Assembly (NCBI RefSeq): GCF_947507565.1
Contig: NC_089175.1
Span: forward strand, 2,717,733 to 2,781,732
Direction of reading: 5' to 3'
Source of the DNA: Oscarella lobularis
Lineage: Eukaryota; Porifera; Homoscleromorpha; Homosclerophorida; Oscarellidae
DNA: 64,000 nucleotides
Below are positions 23,001 to 33,725 of the stretch, piece after piece. The translations under genes were made by a program, and so were the position numbers. The notes under the pieces were generated by a model. The model saw only the letters and a program-made list of their open reading frames with translations, was not told the DNA's origin and ran no database searches. The first letter of the stretch is position 1; every line of letters starts with the position of its first letter.

Positions 23001-23224
23001 TTCCCAATTACGCTCAGCTCAACGAAGCGTCCAAGATCAAGTACAGACGAAAGAGTTCAGCACGTCGACTGCGAGAAATCGAGGGCCTCGACGACGGTAT
23101 TGAGGTATTGGATTACGCGGAATTAGAAATGCCGCATGGCGGTCCCATTCCTACGCGAAGTCCCGATGACGAGGTTGATTACGCGGAGATCGATTTCACA
23201 CGTACAACGCATGGCGAGGAGTGA
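20001..23224 (+). CDS. Ig/FN3 membrane receptor with two ITIM-like tail motifs
   Basis: Exon 1 (20001-20062) encodes a signal peptide, MPSKALIFLSLCIFVRLLTPG. It is followed by four divergent Ig-like modules (about 20655-20960, 21015-21270, 21330-21630, 21685-21930). After these come a Thr/Ser-rich stalk, one FN3-like domain (about 22085-22370, TTYEVWIEPVFPNG) and a transmembrane helix (22410-22490) with a basic RRRRRK stop. Splicing 22700-22763 out as an intron joins NAYA-F-PEAPTPCLES and keeps the tail open. The tail ends with LDYAEL and VDYAEI, both fitting the ITIM consensus (S/I/V/L)xYxx(I/V/L), plus NYAQL and a PPPPGY stretch. ITIMs recruit SH2 phosphatases in vertebrates; that role here is inference. 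Confidence 0.8.
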
Positions 23225-23539
23225 GGTAGAGTCTAGTGGAGAGCAGAATTGACTAGTTAGAGTATTTCGCGTCCTTGAAATGTGGAATGTTGAAAAGTTT
23301 CTATAGAGTAAGGGAGGGAGGGGGTCTGAAAACTTTATTGATTTCTTGATTATTATGGTAAACGCGTATTGTCGTTTTTTTTGGTTGTTGTCGTCATTTT
23401 CATTGTTGTTTATTACATTTCATCTAATTAGCTCTAGCAGGAGTAGTGAAGACCGAAGCCTACTTGAATGTGACCGGTATGAAGGCTAATAGGAAAATAG
23501 CATTACGGCACGTTCCCCGCTAAAATGAAGCCCCCCTTC
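23225..23539. other. Intergenic, convergent 3' ends
   Basis: Between the stop codons of the ITIM-like receptor (+) and SAMM50 (-). It is AT-rich with T-runs and no recognisable gene. Confidence 0.6.
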
Positions 23540-25569
23540 TTACACGTCTGTCGGCTGGGATGACTTTGGTATGCAGTAGTTCAGCTCAATACGAGCGGGT
23601 CCCAGTCGTAGAGCAAGTCCAGCTCCGTACGACCACCGCATTTGCGTGAAAAAGTTCCAGAATTCGCGACGATCTAGATCTCAGTTACAAACGGATAAAT
23701 TCCTAACGTATGTTTCTGACCTAGTGTTAACGAATCGCAGTTTCCTGCTGTCAGAAAAAAGTGGGCTCGAAAGAAACTCCCTATTCCTCCTTCTGACGGC
23801 CTCATGTACGGCAAAGGGGTGAATAGGTGAAGACCTGACGCCCAAAAGGCATCAGCTCCCAGTGAGTAACCTAGAGTCAAAAGAAAGTTTACAGACTATG
23901 AGATTTTTTCAATTGGTTGGGTACCTTGGTCTTGAGGTCCGAGACCGTTTGTGGAGAAGCCACGCACGGAAAGAGGGCCACCCAGAAAAAATCTAAACAG
24001 CGTTTCTATAACGAATAGTCTCATCATAATCTAGAGGGGGTGTCTACCCGTCCGATATATTACGCTGCCCAAACCATTTGAGAAGGCCACCGGATAGAGC
24101 CGCCGTTAGAGTCTAGGAAGATTGTTGATGAGGCGATTTTATGTGCAGGAGCCTTCATACCGATTCCCACGGCAAGGGAACGTTCGTTTGAACTTCGCTA
24201 CTGCACTTCGCATATTTGACGTCTCCCCCGAGACCAGCGTATTCCTTGAGAAAGAAATCGTACGCTAGAAAATTCGTTTAGTAGCACTATCAACTTGAGT
24301 GAACTGAAAAAGCGAGCCCGCCTTAGGGAAAACCGTTTCAGGACGACTGTCGATAGTGAACGTATGCTAAACGCATAGTTAGGATATTAGTGAAGGGACG
24401 GCGGTGTGTACTGTACTCACCCCTATAGATGATTTTATACTGTGACCTGCATGCTGGCGGACAGCGAACGGTGTCGCTTTCGACGAAACCAGTCTATGCC
24501 TCCAATCGAGGTTGTACTTGAACGCGTGGTCTCCAAACTGAGTTGGAAGCTTTTGAAGAAAAAAAACATGTTGGTTGGTTCTGACGATTCGATTTTATTA
24601 TTTCGGTTCTAACAGCGTATTGGGCTGAGAGTCCAGTCGATACTTCTTTGTAGCCGCTACTGGGAAAGTCGAGGGGAGCACGGTGCACAGATAAAGTCAC
24701 ACTGTTTATGAGAGAAGAGTAGATAGACGCAATGATACGTTTAGCTTGCTACTTGTGATCTTTATCAGCGTGAATGGGCTTCTTGAACAAAACCTGGAAA
24801 ATAGGCAGAGTAGCGTGAAAATCTAAATTTTCTATTCAACTCACCTCGTATCTCGGTTGCACGTTTCGACCAGACGAAACTTTCATTTCGAGCATTTCGG
24901 CACGACCAAACACGTTCCGTACAGTTAGCGAAGCAAGCTGCATACAACGAACAGTTACAATAATATTAATTAATTAATTAATTAATTAAAGCCAGTTGTT
25001 TTCTCTACCCCTTGCAATTCATTATTTTGTGCGATCGTCGAAGTGACTTTGCCTAGCAATCGATTGCACTCTTTTACATTCATAACTACTTCTAAGCCGT
25101 CCGCTTCACCCACATCTAGTAAAAGGGTGTCTATTGTGTAAATGCCCTCTCCCCCAGTCTCTCCTGTACCATTATAATTGCTGTCAATCAGCACGGATAT
25201 CGTTTGAAATATTCCCAATTCGTGCAATTGCTTTTTAGCCATCATACAGCTTTTAAGAACCTTGCAGGTGCAAGAATGGAGCTCTCGCAGAGAAAATTTC
25301 TAAATCAATGTTTTTCTACTTCGTTGAATGTGGACGCCGAAAAAAGGGGCTCGACTGCGTCCTTGATGACGTCATTTCTCGTCACATCGACCCCGTTCAC
25401 GTGCACCGTCTTGACGACGATCTTTGAAATAGAAGAAATTCGCGCAAATTTGCTAAAAATCGAAATCGAACGAGCTAGCCCTCACATCTGTGGCTCCAAT
25501 GTCGACTTTGGACAAATTCTAGAACAGACTTTGAACGCCTTCAATGAACGAAAGGAAATTTACCTCCAT
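23540..25569 (-). CDS. SAMM50: SAM50-like mitochondrial outer-membrane beta-barrel insertase
   Basis: This is the core of the SAM/TOB complex, which inserts beta-barrel proteins into the outer mitochondrial membrane (Omp85/BamA family). The N-terminal POTRA-type part reads [17 protein letters not shown] and [20 protein letters not shown]. The barrel includes [19 protein letters not shown], carrying the conserved V/IRGF loop motif, then [22 protein letters not shown] and [21 protein letters not shown]. The stop is at 23540. The ATG at 25569 is chosen because tiny first exons then splice in phase. It is head-to-head with the elongase gene, 128 bases away. Confidence 0.9.
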
Positions 25570-25697
25570 ATGCGCGACGAAATCCCCCCAAAGTCCGACG
25601 ACGTAACGTGCTAGTGCACCTCGGGGAGGACAAACACGTGACGCCAGGGCACGGGGCAAAGGTCATTCATTCCCCACGCGGCGTCTGCAGCAGTGCC
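25570..25697. promoter_or_regulatory. Bidirectional promoter SAMM50 / ELOVL-like
   Basis: Only 128 bases separate the two divergent start codons, so both promoters must overlap or extend into 5' exons. CACGTGACG at about 25635 is an E-box/CRE-like core. No TATA box is evident. Confidence 0.5.
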
Positions 25698-26695
25698 ATG
25701 GAGTTGCTCTCCGCTATTGAGTCGTTCGAGTCGCGCTTCAACGAGACGAACGCTCAACTTTACCTGCGAGCGAGGTGGAAGCGCTGCTTCTACGCGAGCG
25801 CGATCTACGTCGTCGCAATCCTCGTCGGACGCCACTACATGAAGTCGCGTCCCGGCTTCGACCTGCGACGCACCCTATTCGCTTGGAATCTCCTTCTCGC
25901 GCTCTTCAGCGCCGTCGGAACCTACCACGTGACCGTTCCCTTTGTGACGGACGTCTTGACGTCCGGATGGTCGAGCGCCGTTTGCACGCTGAAATTCCTA
26001 GAGGCATGCAGACAATACGATTATACTAATTCTGACGTCATAATCTGTTAATTAAATTAAACTATAGCAAAAACTTTGGAGCTTCCGATAATTTAGAATA
26101 CATTAATTCTGACGTCATAATTTGTTAATTAAATTAAGATATAATGAAATAATTTTTTGTTTAGGGACGCGAGGGACTTTGGAGCTTCATTTTCGGTTTC
26201 TCGAAACTGCCCGAACTCATCGACACGCTCTTTATTGTCCTTCGAAAGCAGCGGCTCATCTTCTTGCACTGGTATCATCACATGACCGTCTTCTGCTACT
26301 GCTGGTGGGCGTACACGTCGCCCCACGGGCAAGGTCGCCTATTCATCGCCATGAACTATTGCGTTCACATGGTCATGTATTCGTACTATGCGACTCGCGC
26401 CCAGGGCATCGTTCGACTGCCGCGACAGGTCAACGTTCTCATCACCATGATGCAGATCGCGCAGATGTGCATCGGCTCGTGGTCGCTCTTCGACGCGGCG
26501 ATGCGTCTTCGAGACGGAATTCCGTGCGCCGTCGAGCAGAAGCACGTGTTTTGGGGATCGTTGATGTACACTAGCTATTTAGTTCTCTTCGGAAATTTCT
26601 TCTATCAGACTTACATGAAGAAGAAGAAGAGTTCTCCCGCGGAAATAAAACTGGCCGATGGAAAGAAAAAGTCGGCTATGTTTGAAATTAGGTGA
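25698..26695 (+). CDS. ELOVL6-like very-long-chain fatty acid elongase
   Basis: This is an ER membrane 3-ketoacyl-CoA synthase that condenses malonyl-CoA with acyl-CoA. There are two exons. The first carries WKRCFYASAIYVVAILVGRHYMKSR. The second carries KLPELIDTLFIVLRKQ, the HWYHH histidine box (catalytic HxxHH), MNYCVHMVMYSYY and SLMYTSYLVLFGNFF. The arrangement is closest to ELOVL3/6, with a lysine-rich C-terminus (KKKKSS...). The best in-frame junction is CLE-GREGLWSF; it needs a GC donor (GAG|GCATGC) near 26004. The intron contains a tandem duplication that includes a decoy copy of the exon 2 start. Confidence 0.9.
26020..26164. repeat. Tandem duplication inside the elongase intron
   Basis: ATTCTGACGTCATAAT(C/T)TGTTAATTAAATTAA occurs twice, about 78 bases apart. 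Between the copies lies ACTTTGGAGCTTCC, a decayed echo of the exon 2 start GGACTTTGGAGCTTC. The acceptor region was therefore duplicated and the upstream copy abandoned. Confidence 0.7.
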
Positions 26696-27020
26696 TTTGT
26701 TTTAGGGGCCTGAGTTGGTTAGTGTTGGGTTTTTCACCTTGTGTGATTTTACATGTATTTATTTTTTCTCGTTATTATGTCCAATGCCTGACTGTATTTG
26801 GCGACAGTTGACTTGTTCTTTTAGTTAGACTGTAGTCACTACCGGTATGTATTTGTAATTAAGCTCTGTGACGCACCCCTAATAATATCGTATTCCTTAT
26901 CTCGTTCAGTATTGAGAATTTTCTTTGACGCTGAGAATCCAGCCTGAGATTGATATATAATCATCTCATCTGTACACGTGAAGAAAGTCTTCTTAGTTGA
27001 ATCTATGGTTTGACACGTGG
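26696..27020. other. Intergenic
   Basis: Elongase 3' flank and the upstream flank of the next gene. I see no gene or repeat here. Confidence 0.55.
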
Positions 27021-29561
27021 ATGTCTCTTCTTGTCAATTATGGACCCGTTAGCGCGCGCGTCAAGCCGTCTAGCAAGGTAAAACACGAGGGGCTAGGGAC
27101 CGAGACATGTGATTCTGCGCAGTAGACGCACGTGACGTAAAACCCCACTTGTCTCGTTTGTGTGTTAGGGAGTGTGTTAGGGTGGAAGCTCGCAAATCGA
27201 AGAAAAAATTTCCAAAAATCTAGAAACCTTTTAAAAATTTTCTAGAACATTTTAGAGTAACATGTACCTACATACAAAGGTTTCTCAGCATATTACATGA
27301 AAAAGAGACTGTTCTTCTTTGTCTATAGCCTCCTTCAAATGCTGAAATTCAACCGAAACCTTGTATATGTAGGTAAATGATACCCTAGAATGTGCCAGAA
27401 ACATTTTCGAGCGCTTTCTGGTTATCGTCGAAACGATAATAGTCGTCGCTTTGAAACGGCGACGGTAATTGCAAACACGAATCCCTGAAAAAGTAGAAAC
27501 GGGTTTCTAACAACTATTATTGGGATTTTTTTCATCATATTATGCGAGCTTCCACACTTGCTTCTGTACAGAGAACGAGAGACAAGTGGGGTTTACGTCA
27601 CGTGCGTCTACTGCGCAGAATCACATGTCTCGGTCCCTAGCCCCTCGTAGGTAAAACAATGTCATATTCGAAAAAACTGTGTCAAAAATGCTTCATAATG
27701 CTAAGAATAACGAAGGCTCCGGTCGCTCGGTCTGCTTAATCGTAAAAGCTTTCTAAACGTGCCGCGGAAGATCGCACGCGGCGGAATTTGCGTTGTAGCG
27801 CCGTTTTACAGCTCGAGCAAGAGGACATTCTGAAAGCGAACGTCTCTCAGCAGATCGAGACGGTGAGTCGTCACCGTCCTGTCTTTGCTAACGCCGCCAA
27901 CGCTCGCCGTCCTTTCCTTGCCTAAAACTTGTGATGTCACTGCTTTCCCGGACAACGCGTTCGCGGGCAACTCGCTCGAGCGACGAGGAGGAAGATCGAG
28001 CGAAGAGCGCCATCAATTCATTCGAAAACAACGAAGGTGGACGATTCAATTTTGCGTCGGATATTTACGACAATAATTCATGGGAGCACTCATTTATTTT
28101 TTAGAAAAATTCAGCGTACAAAAAAACGTAAATCCTGTCGTCCTGTCTGTCTTCGAATTCTCGATCGGCCTCTGATTTTCGTTTTTCTTCAGCGCGCCTC
28201 TCCCCCACGTTTTCACCTAAAAAAGAAGGTTACTGTCTGTCAAATCAGCGTCTTACGTACCTTTTTTTCGTTGCGTCCATATTCGCGTTACCCAGGCTAC
28301 ACCACGAGGAGGTTCGGACGCTTCGTAGCCCAAGGCAGCCACCGCAAAGCGATGACCACCGGTTCCAAAAAATGTCGGGCGAGTCACGACGTCCTCGGCC
28401 ATCCCAATCAATACCCGCCTGGATGAGAGTCGGCCCCTAAAAACCGAGTCCCCCGGTGCGCTGGTATCAAACTCTTCGGTATGTTTTCCATGAGAAGAAC
28501 CGGAGCTTGTGGGATGGAGAGTGGCTGACCACTGCTTGTAGAAGTCGACAGGAAAGGCAGTGCAATGCCCAAGTCGAAGTCTCCTGGGCCAGATCATCGT
28601 CCGTCTAATCGTGCCGCCGGGTGAGAAAAGTGCCGGCAACCAGGCCATGGTTGAACACCCCCTCTAAGCCGTACCACACTCAGCCTAGCGCGTGGTCGTG
28701 CTTATTGGCAACAATAAGACTTCAGCGATCTTTATACCCAGTGCGTAAACCGAGGCCGAAGCCCCCCTTCGCCCTGCCTACAGGCTCCGGCACGGTTTTA
28801 TCCGTGGGCCACGCTGATCCAACAACCCAGGACTTGCCTTTTGTCTTCCCCCGAGCCAGTCCAACTCAAGAACGAGACGCAGATTGCTCCGCGACGCATC
28901 CACCCTCGGCCGCAACTGAAGGAAATCGGTGTGCTCTTCGCTTTTAAACAGCGTAGCCCCGCCCAGCGAGCTGATTGGTCCGTTGCGGTCACGTTGGGCC
29001 TATCTAGCGCTGTGATTGGTCCGAAACATACAGGTGCGAAACGCAAACCGGTTTAGCACGATTGATTGCATAACGATTCCTCAGATTTCACGCCTGCATC
29101 GACACAAGATGGTGGAAAAAACGTGGCCGGACTGATCGACTATCTGGACCTTTTTCGTATTAAGTAAGTCTTTTTATGTTTCGCTGCTCATTTTCGCGCG
29201 CGCGTACAGACCGTTAGCGGCTTAGCGCGCTTTTCTTCTACTCGCACGCCTGTCGTCGTTTTCGTTTGGACGGCGATTTTGGCCAGCGCTTGCGTTCGCG
29301 TACACTTTGGTTTCGGAAGAAAAGCGAAAGGTAAAGAGATTTTCGTATATAGAGCACGAAGGCTCTGGTATCTGGTAATCCTCTTCAGATAGCCCCCCGG
29401 AAGCGCGCACAAACGAAAAGTACGTCTACGAAGATGAGATGGAAAGCTTAAAAGTAAGAAATGGGGTGATCCCGCTCTGAAAAACTCCAAGGGCCCCTTT
29501 TTAGGTTTGCCACGTGACGAGGCATTCATTCTCCTTCGCTCCAACAACAGGCTTTCACTAA
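27021..29561 (+). CDS. Unrecognised spliced gene (starts MSLLVNYG)
   Basis: The model rests on phase-consistent splice sites. Exon 1 is 27021-27077 (MSLLVNYGPVSARVKPSSK). Exon 2 is 27812-27862 (LEQEDILKANVSQQIET). A third near 27988-28040 reads EEDRAKSAINSFENNE, followed by short basic exons (KFSVQKN; RASPPRFHLKKK near 28193-28228). Later exons give FTPASTQDGGKNVAGLIDYLDLFRI (29085-29163), ACVRVHFGFGRKAK and SPPEARTNEKYVYEDEMESLK (about 29391-29451). The last is CHVTRHSFSFAPTTGFH with TAA at 29559. One linking exon between 28230 and 29084 is unresolved. The product would be a small, charged, probably soluble protein. I do not recognise the family. Confidence 0.4.
27085..27648. mobile_element. 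564-base TIR element (Mutator-like, non-autonomous) in intron 1
   Basis: Terminal inverted repeats begin ACGAGGGGCTAGGGACCGAG and end with its complement CTCGGTCCCTAGCCCCTCGT. They continue, imperfectly, for over 100 bases. A second inner inverted pair (CATGTACCTACATACAAAGG / CCTTGTATATGTAGGTAAAT) lies nearer the centre. The 9-base target duplication is AGGTAAAAC (27076-27084, 27649-27657). The left copy spans the exon 1/intron 1 junction of the gene starting at 27021, so the donor AG|GTAAAA was itself duplicated. No transposase is present. Confidence 0.9.
28250..29050. other. GC-rich stretch, intronic, content unclear
   Basis: This block is markedly more GC-rich than the neighbouring introns. 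Open frames occur on both strands but none resembles a protein. It may hide one exon of the surrounding gene or a structured RNA. I cannot assign it. Confidence 0.3.
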
Positions 29562-31042
29562 ATTTAGTTTCAGCAGTCTCGTGTGACGTTTGCAGCGAGG
29601 CGTGTCTTCTTCAATTCAAATAACAAGAAATTAATTAAATGTCTTTGTCAAATTGACCAATGAAATCTTTAATCGGACGTAAGGTAACGTTCTACGTCAT
29701 TATTTATTTTTTCCAAATGTTTTCGTTCAATCTGACGCAGCCATTCCTCTGGCCCGAGAGCGAAACTGCCAATCAATTCTCAAGTGCTCAAATGAGGACA
29801 AATCAAATGTCTTCGACCAATGAAATCTGCAACAAAGTCCTCTCTCGTCCGGAAGGGACAGCATGTCACAGGGATTGCCAGGGGGAGCAACTGCACAACT
29901 GGAACAGAAATCAATAATTAGCTGGGCCGAGAGCGAAACTGAAACAGGTATAATTCTCGTTTTCTTCGACTCTCTCTATTTAGGTTCATTGAAGGATCAT
30001 ACGGACGAGGTTGATGAAGAGCTTTCCGATGTCTTCATTCACCCCTGGGCCCCGGGGTGACTAAATAAAACCGGCCCAACTCGGTTGCCAAGAGGTCAAA
30101 TTGGCTCACCTGTTGATGAGGGTTATGCAGTGCACCCTCCCCCCTCCAGGACTGCGGTGGGTAAAAAAGTGGTCCCCCTGGAATCAGGCTGACAGCGCTC
30201 ACATCCGAGACTGCTCAGTCCCAGGCGTCCGAGCCAAGAGAATAAACGGGCTCTATCTCCGATCGAGGGGAGTATGGAGTGACCCCCACTCTGAAGCCTG
30301 CACGAGCTCTCTCGCGGTTCGTGCAGGTGGACAGCGAAAGTAGTAGAGACTATGCGCAATTTTTTGTACTTCCGGTTTATTTCCGGGTTTATTAAAAATT
30401 CTTTACACGCATTGATTGCGTCTGGTGCCTTTTTTTCTTGACAGGGGTCTTGCCCAGGACCCCAAACGAGCCGTTTTCATATTTGGGTCATGCTCAGGAC
30501 CCCTACTCTATCTATCTTGTAAGTACCGTACAACTACAAAAAAAGCAAGTCAGCTACAAATGTGTGCCTGCAGTCTGCGTCTTCATCTTCTTGATAAACA
30601 ATGTGGTGCAACGCGAAAACTCATCGCCTTCCTTCGTTGCCGTCGTCATATCCCCGCTGACCTGCACTTCTTTGTTTCGCTGGTGCGAGGACATATCCGA
30701 GGTGCGACTGGAGAAGTTCTCTATGGTACAATACTGTTACAGGATATGTCTTGCTTTTAGGGAATTAACCACCGCCACGCGATCGCGCTGGAAAGCATTC
30801 TCGTGCTTAGGCAAGGGTATAAATAGGCTTACCAAGATGCCATAGCTGCGTCCGTCGGAGAAGCGAGAAGGCACGGCCTCGCGGCGTCGTTACAGGTCAC
30901 TTGAGAGCTCGCCAGTGGTGCACAATCTCATCTGCCACCGCGTACGCTCTCGTCGACGTTCGGTTGGGTCTCGAAGCTCTCGAAATCGCGAGAAATCGAG
31001 TCTCTAGCAGAGATCAGTTATACGGGACATCAAAGCATAGAA
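29562..31042. other. Intergenic, including a GC-rich structured block at 30040-30345
   Basis: 30040-30345 is GC-rich with a clear hairpin near 30297-30326 (CCTGCACGAG...TTCGTGCAGG) and no plausible protein. Parts resemble the S domain of SRP RNA (ACCGGCCCA, then AGGTCAAA at similar spacing) but the GNAR tetraloop is absent. The rest is AT-rich flank. 30840-31042 is probably the kanadaptin promoter and 5' UTR. Confidence 0.4.
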
Positions 31043-33502
31043 ATGAGTGATTCTTTTAAGATTCCGTTCACTCCAGCACCGCCAGCGTCGATCAAAGCGG
31101 ACGCAAAAGACGTGGAACAGCCGTCCGACTTGCCGAAAGACTCTCCGACCGAAGCCCAATCCCAAATCGCCCTCCGCTACGCGGAACCCTCGTGGTCGGG
31201 AACGCCGGAGACCGACTTCACGTTAGAAGTAATAAAGAACGGGGCTCTAATCGAAAAAATCGATCTGACGCGCAAACCCTACATCGTGTTCGGTCGACTC
31301 CCGGATTGTGACGTCATACTCGAGCATCCGTCGATATCTCGCTATCACGCCATATTGCAGTACAAGAACGAAGGGGAGGGGCCCTCGAGTGGATTCTATC
31401 TCTACGATTTGGGTTCCACACACGGAACGCGAGTCAATAAGGAGACGATACGAGCCAGAACGTATTATCGCATTCGCTTGGGTCACGTAATTCGTTTTGG
31501 CGGGAGCACGCGCGTTTTTGTGCTGCAAGGCGACGAGGGGAGTCAGGTGGGCGTGGAGATGGAAGCAGAGGCGGAGATGGTGGAGTTCGTGAAGGAGAAG
31601 GTGGCGACAGAGGAGAGACAACGGCAGGAAGAAGAGGAGGAAGAGAAGAGGAGAGCGAAGGAAGAGAAAGAGGGAGTATCGTGGGGAATGGGTAAGGGGG
31701 GAAAAACAAATACAGTAATTATGATTTATACGTTTGCACAGTGGATGATTCCCGCGATGTTGAAATGTCTCTGCGTAAACCGGATATAATTGACGAAGAC
31801 GCTTACTACAACAGAGATCCCAAGAAAGCCTTGAAACGCTTCATGGATCAAGAAGGTTGGTCGCTCAAATATTTGACGTCAAAATCTACCAACTGCCGTC
31901 TCATTTCATAGGAATGGAGATAGAATATGAATCGGAAGACGTCGGAAAGTCTTACAACAGGGAATTCAAAGTCACAATAAAGTGCTCAGTAAATCAATCA
32001 ATCAATGATTCACTGTTGACTCCTTTGGTGTTAGGCTTCCCATTCAAGGTCCTGGGGGCGAGCTTATGTACGGTGAAGGAATATCGGCGAAGAAGAAAGA
32101 GGCCGTCGTTCTGTGCGCTCTTGACGCGTGTCGCATTCTCGACGCGCAGGGAATGCTTCGATCCAGTGCAGGTGGCGTGGAACGCGTACTGAGAAATAAC
32201 TATTATCTAATGCAGGCGAACTGTAGGGGAGAGGAGAAAAAAGATTAGGCGAAATTGGGAGGAGAATGACTATTATGACAGCGATGAGGACAGTTTTCTA
32301 GATCGAACTGGGGACTGTGAGTATGGGATTTTACAGGAGGGGGTTTGAAAAAGAGCTTTTTGTTAGTGGAGAAAAAAAGAAAAAATCGCATGAGAAAGGT
32401 TGGGAAATATAAAGAGAACGTGGAAACGTATGAATCACTGGTAATTGGCTCACTTAGTATTGTGGGGTGGGAATAACTGTGTTTTTTCTTATAGATTTCC
32501 AAATTGGATTCTGTTTGTGATGAAATTCAGAAAGGCGAGAAGAAACTTTCACTTGCTAGAAAAAGTAAAAGTTGATATCAGCAAATATTTTAAATTTATA
32601 AATACGTACCTTATTAGTTGAGAAAGGCGGAGAAGATACTTCCTTGGAAGATTTCATGACTAATTTGAGCGGAGTTTTGGACGCAAGTGCGAAGAGAAAC
32701 ATTCGAATACAATTGGTCGAATTGAGAAAGAAAGAGGAAGAATTAAACACTCTTATCAAACTGGCTCGACCATCAGAAATCACCAAAATAATCAAAACAA
32801 CAACGAAAGAAGAAGACGAAAAGAAAACGATACCTGAAACGGAGACTATCGATACATCTGAGAGGAAGAAAGGACGATGGGGCCTCGTAAAGGTTCCCAA
32901 GGACGTTAGCGATGTTTTTCGGAGTGACCCACATGAAGAGACGAAGAGGGAACTGGTGAAAATAGATTACGAAGACGGGAAAGAGGAGAAGAAGAAGAAG
33001 ACGGATCGCGGTCAAAGAGTAATTGGGCCTGCGAAACCGGTTTCTGGGATTTTGGAGCAATTGGTTGAGGAGGAGGGCGACGACGAAGACGAAGAAGACG
33101 AGGAGGAGGAGGAGGATGAAGAGGAAAACGTCAGGGTGGAAGCTAAGAGGGTTAGACTGGGTGGACATGGCTTGCGTCACGTTGCTAATGGACGTTTCTC
33201 GATACAGAGGAAGAGGAGAGAAAGGCGGCAAAAACTGAGAGCAAAAATGCTAGAAGGGGTCAGTGCTTCCTAGTATATAATCACCTGTGTTATGGATGAT
33301 GATGATTTATTTATTTAGGCCGATAGGGGGACGAAGAAGTTCAAAGGTTGGGATTCTGATAGGGATCCGGAATTCGCTCAGTGGCTCCCACCCGAAGGTA
33401 AACAAAACTTATTCTCGAATGACTCTTTTTGCGACTCTTTTTCTCTCCTTAGATCAATCTGGCGACGGAAAAACAAAATTAAACGAGAAGTTGGGCTATT
33501 AG
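31043..33502 (+). CDS. SLC4A1AP: Kanadaptin (FHA-domain protein)
   Basis: The first exon begins MSDSFKIPFTPAPPAS and contains a complete FHA domain: VFGRLPDCDVILEHPSISRYHA, then YDLGSTHGTRVN and GHVIRFGGSTRVFVLQG. FHA domains bind phosphothreonine. Later exons match kanadaptin in order: WGMG, RDPKKALKRFMDQE, KKKEAVVLCALDACRILDAQGMLR, DYYDSDEDSFLDRTG, a Glu-rich stretch, and the C-terminal signature PEFAQWLPPEDQSGDGKTKLNEKLGY. In vertebrates the protein is nuclear and cytoplasmic and was found as an anion-exchanger partner; later work links it to mRNA processing. It converges on SAE1 with 223 bases between stops. Confidence 0.93.
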
Positions 33503-33725
33503 CTTAGATAAATAAAGATGTGAATTATTTTTTCCACTGCTCATTAATTAACGTGTACGTAACGCAAACAGGTCAATCTCTCCTAATGAGAACCCAAGGG
33601 CCTAAATGCCTTTTTAAAAAAAATTCGCTTTGCCGGTCGGTATATACATTCACGTCCTTGCGATAAGGATTACCTAGCAACGCCGGGTGTGCCCTTAGTA
33701 GTCCCCCCTTTTCTTACTCGTTTCT

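Noticed and set aside
28253-28648. 131-residue minus-strand frame
   Set aside because: GC-rich sequence gives long chance frames; composition is unlike the real proteins here and there is no family resemblance.
30060-30180. Resemblance to SRP RNA helix 8 (ACCGGCCCA ... AGGTCAAA ... CTGTTGATGAG)
   Set aside because: The GNAR tetraloop is absent on the plus strand and no Alu domain is found, so not called as an RNA gene; kept only as a low-interest structured block.
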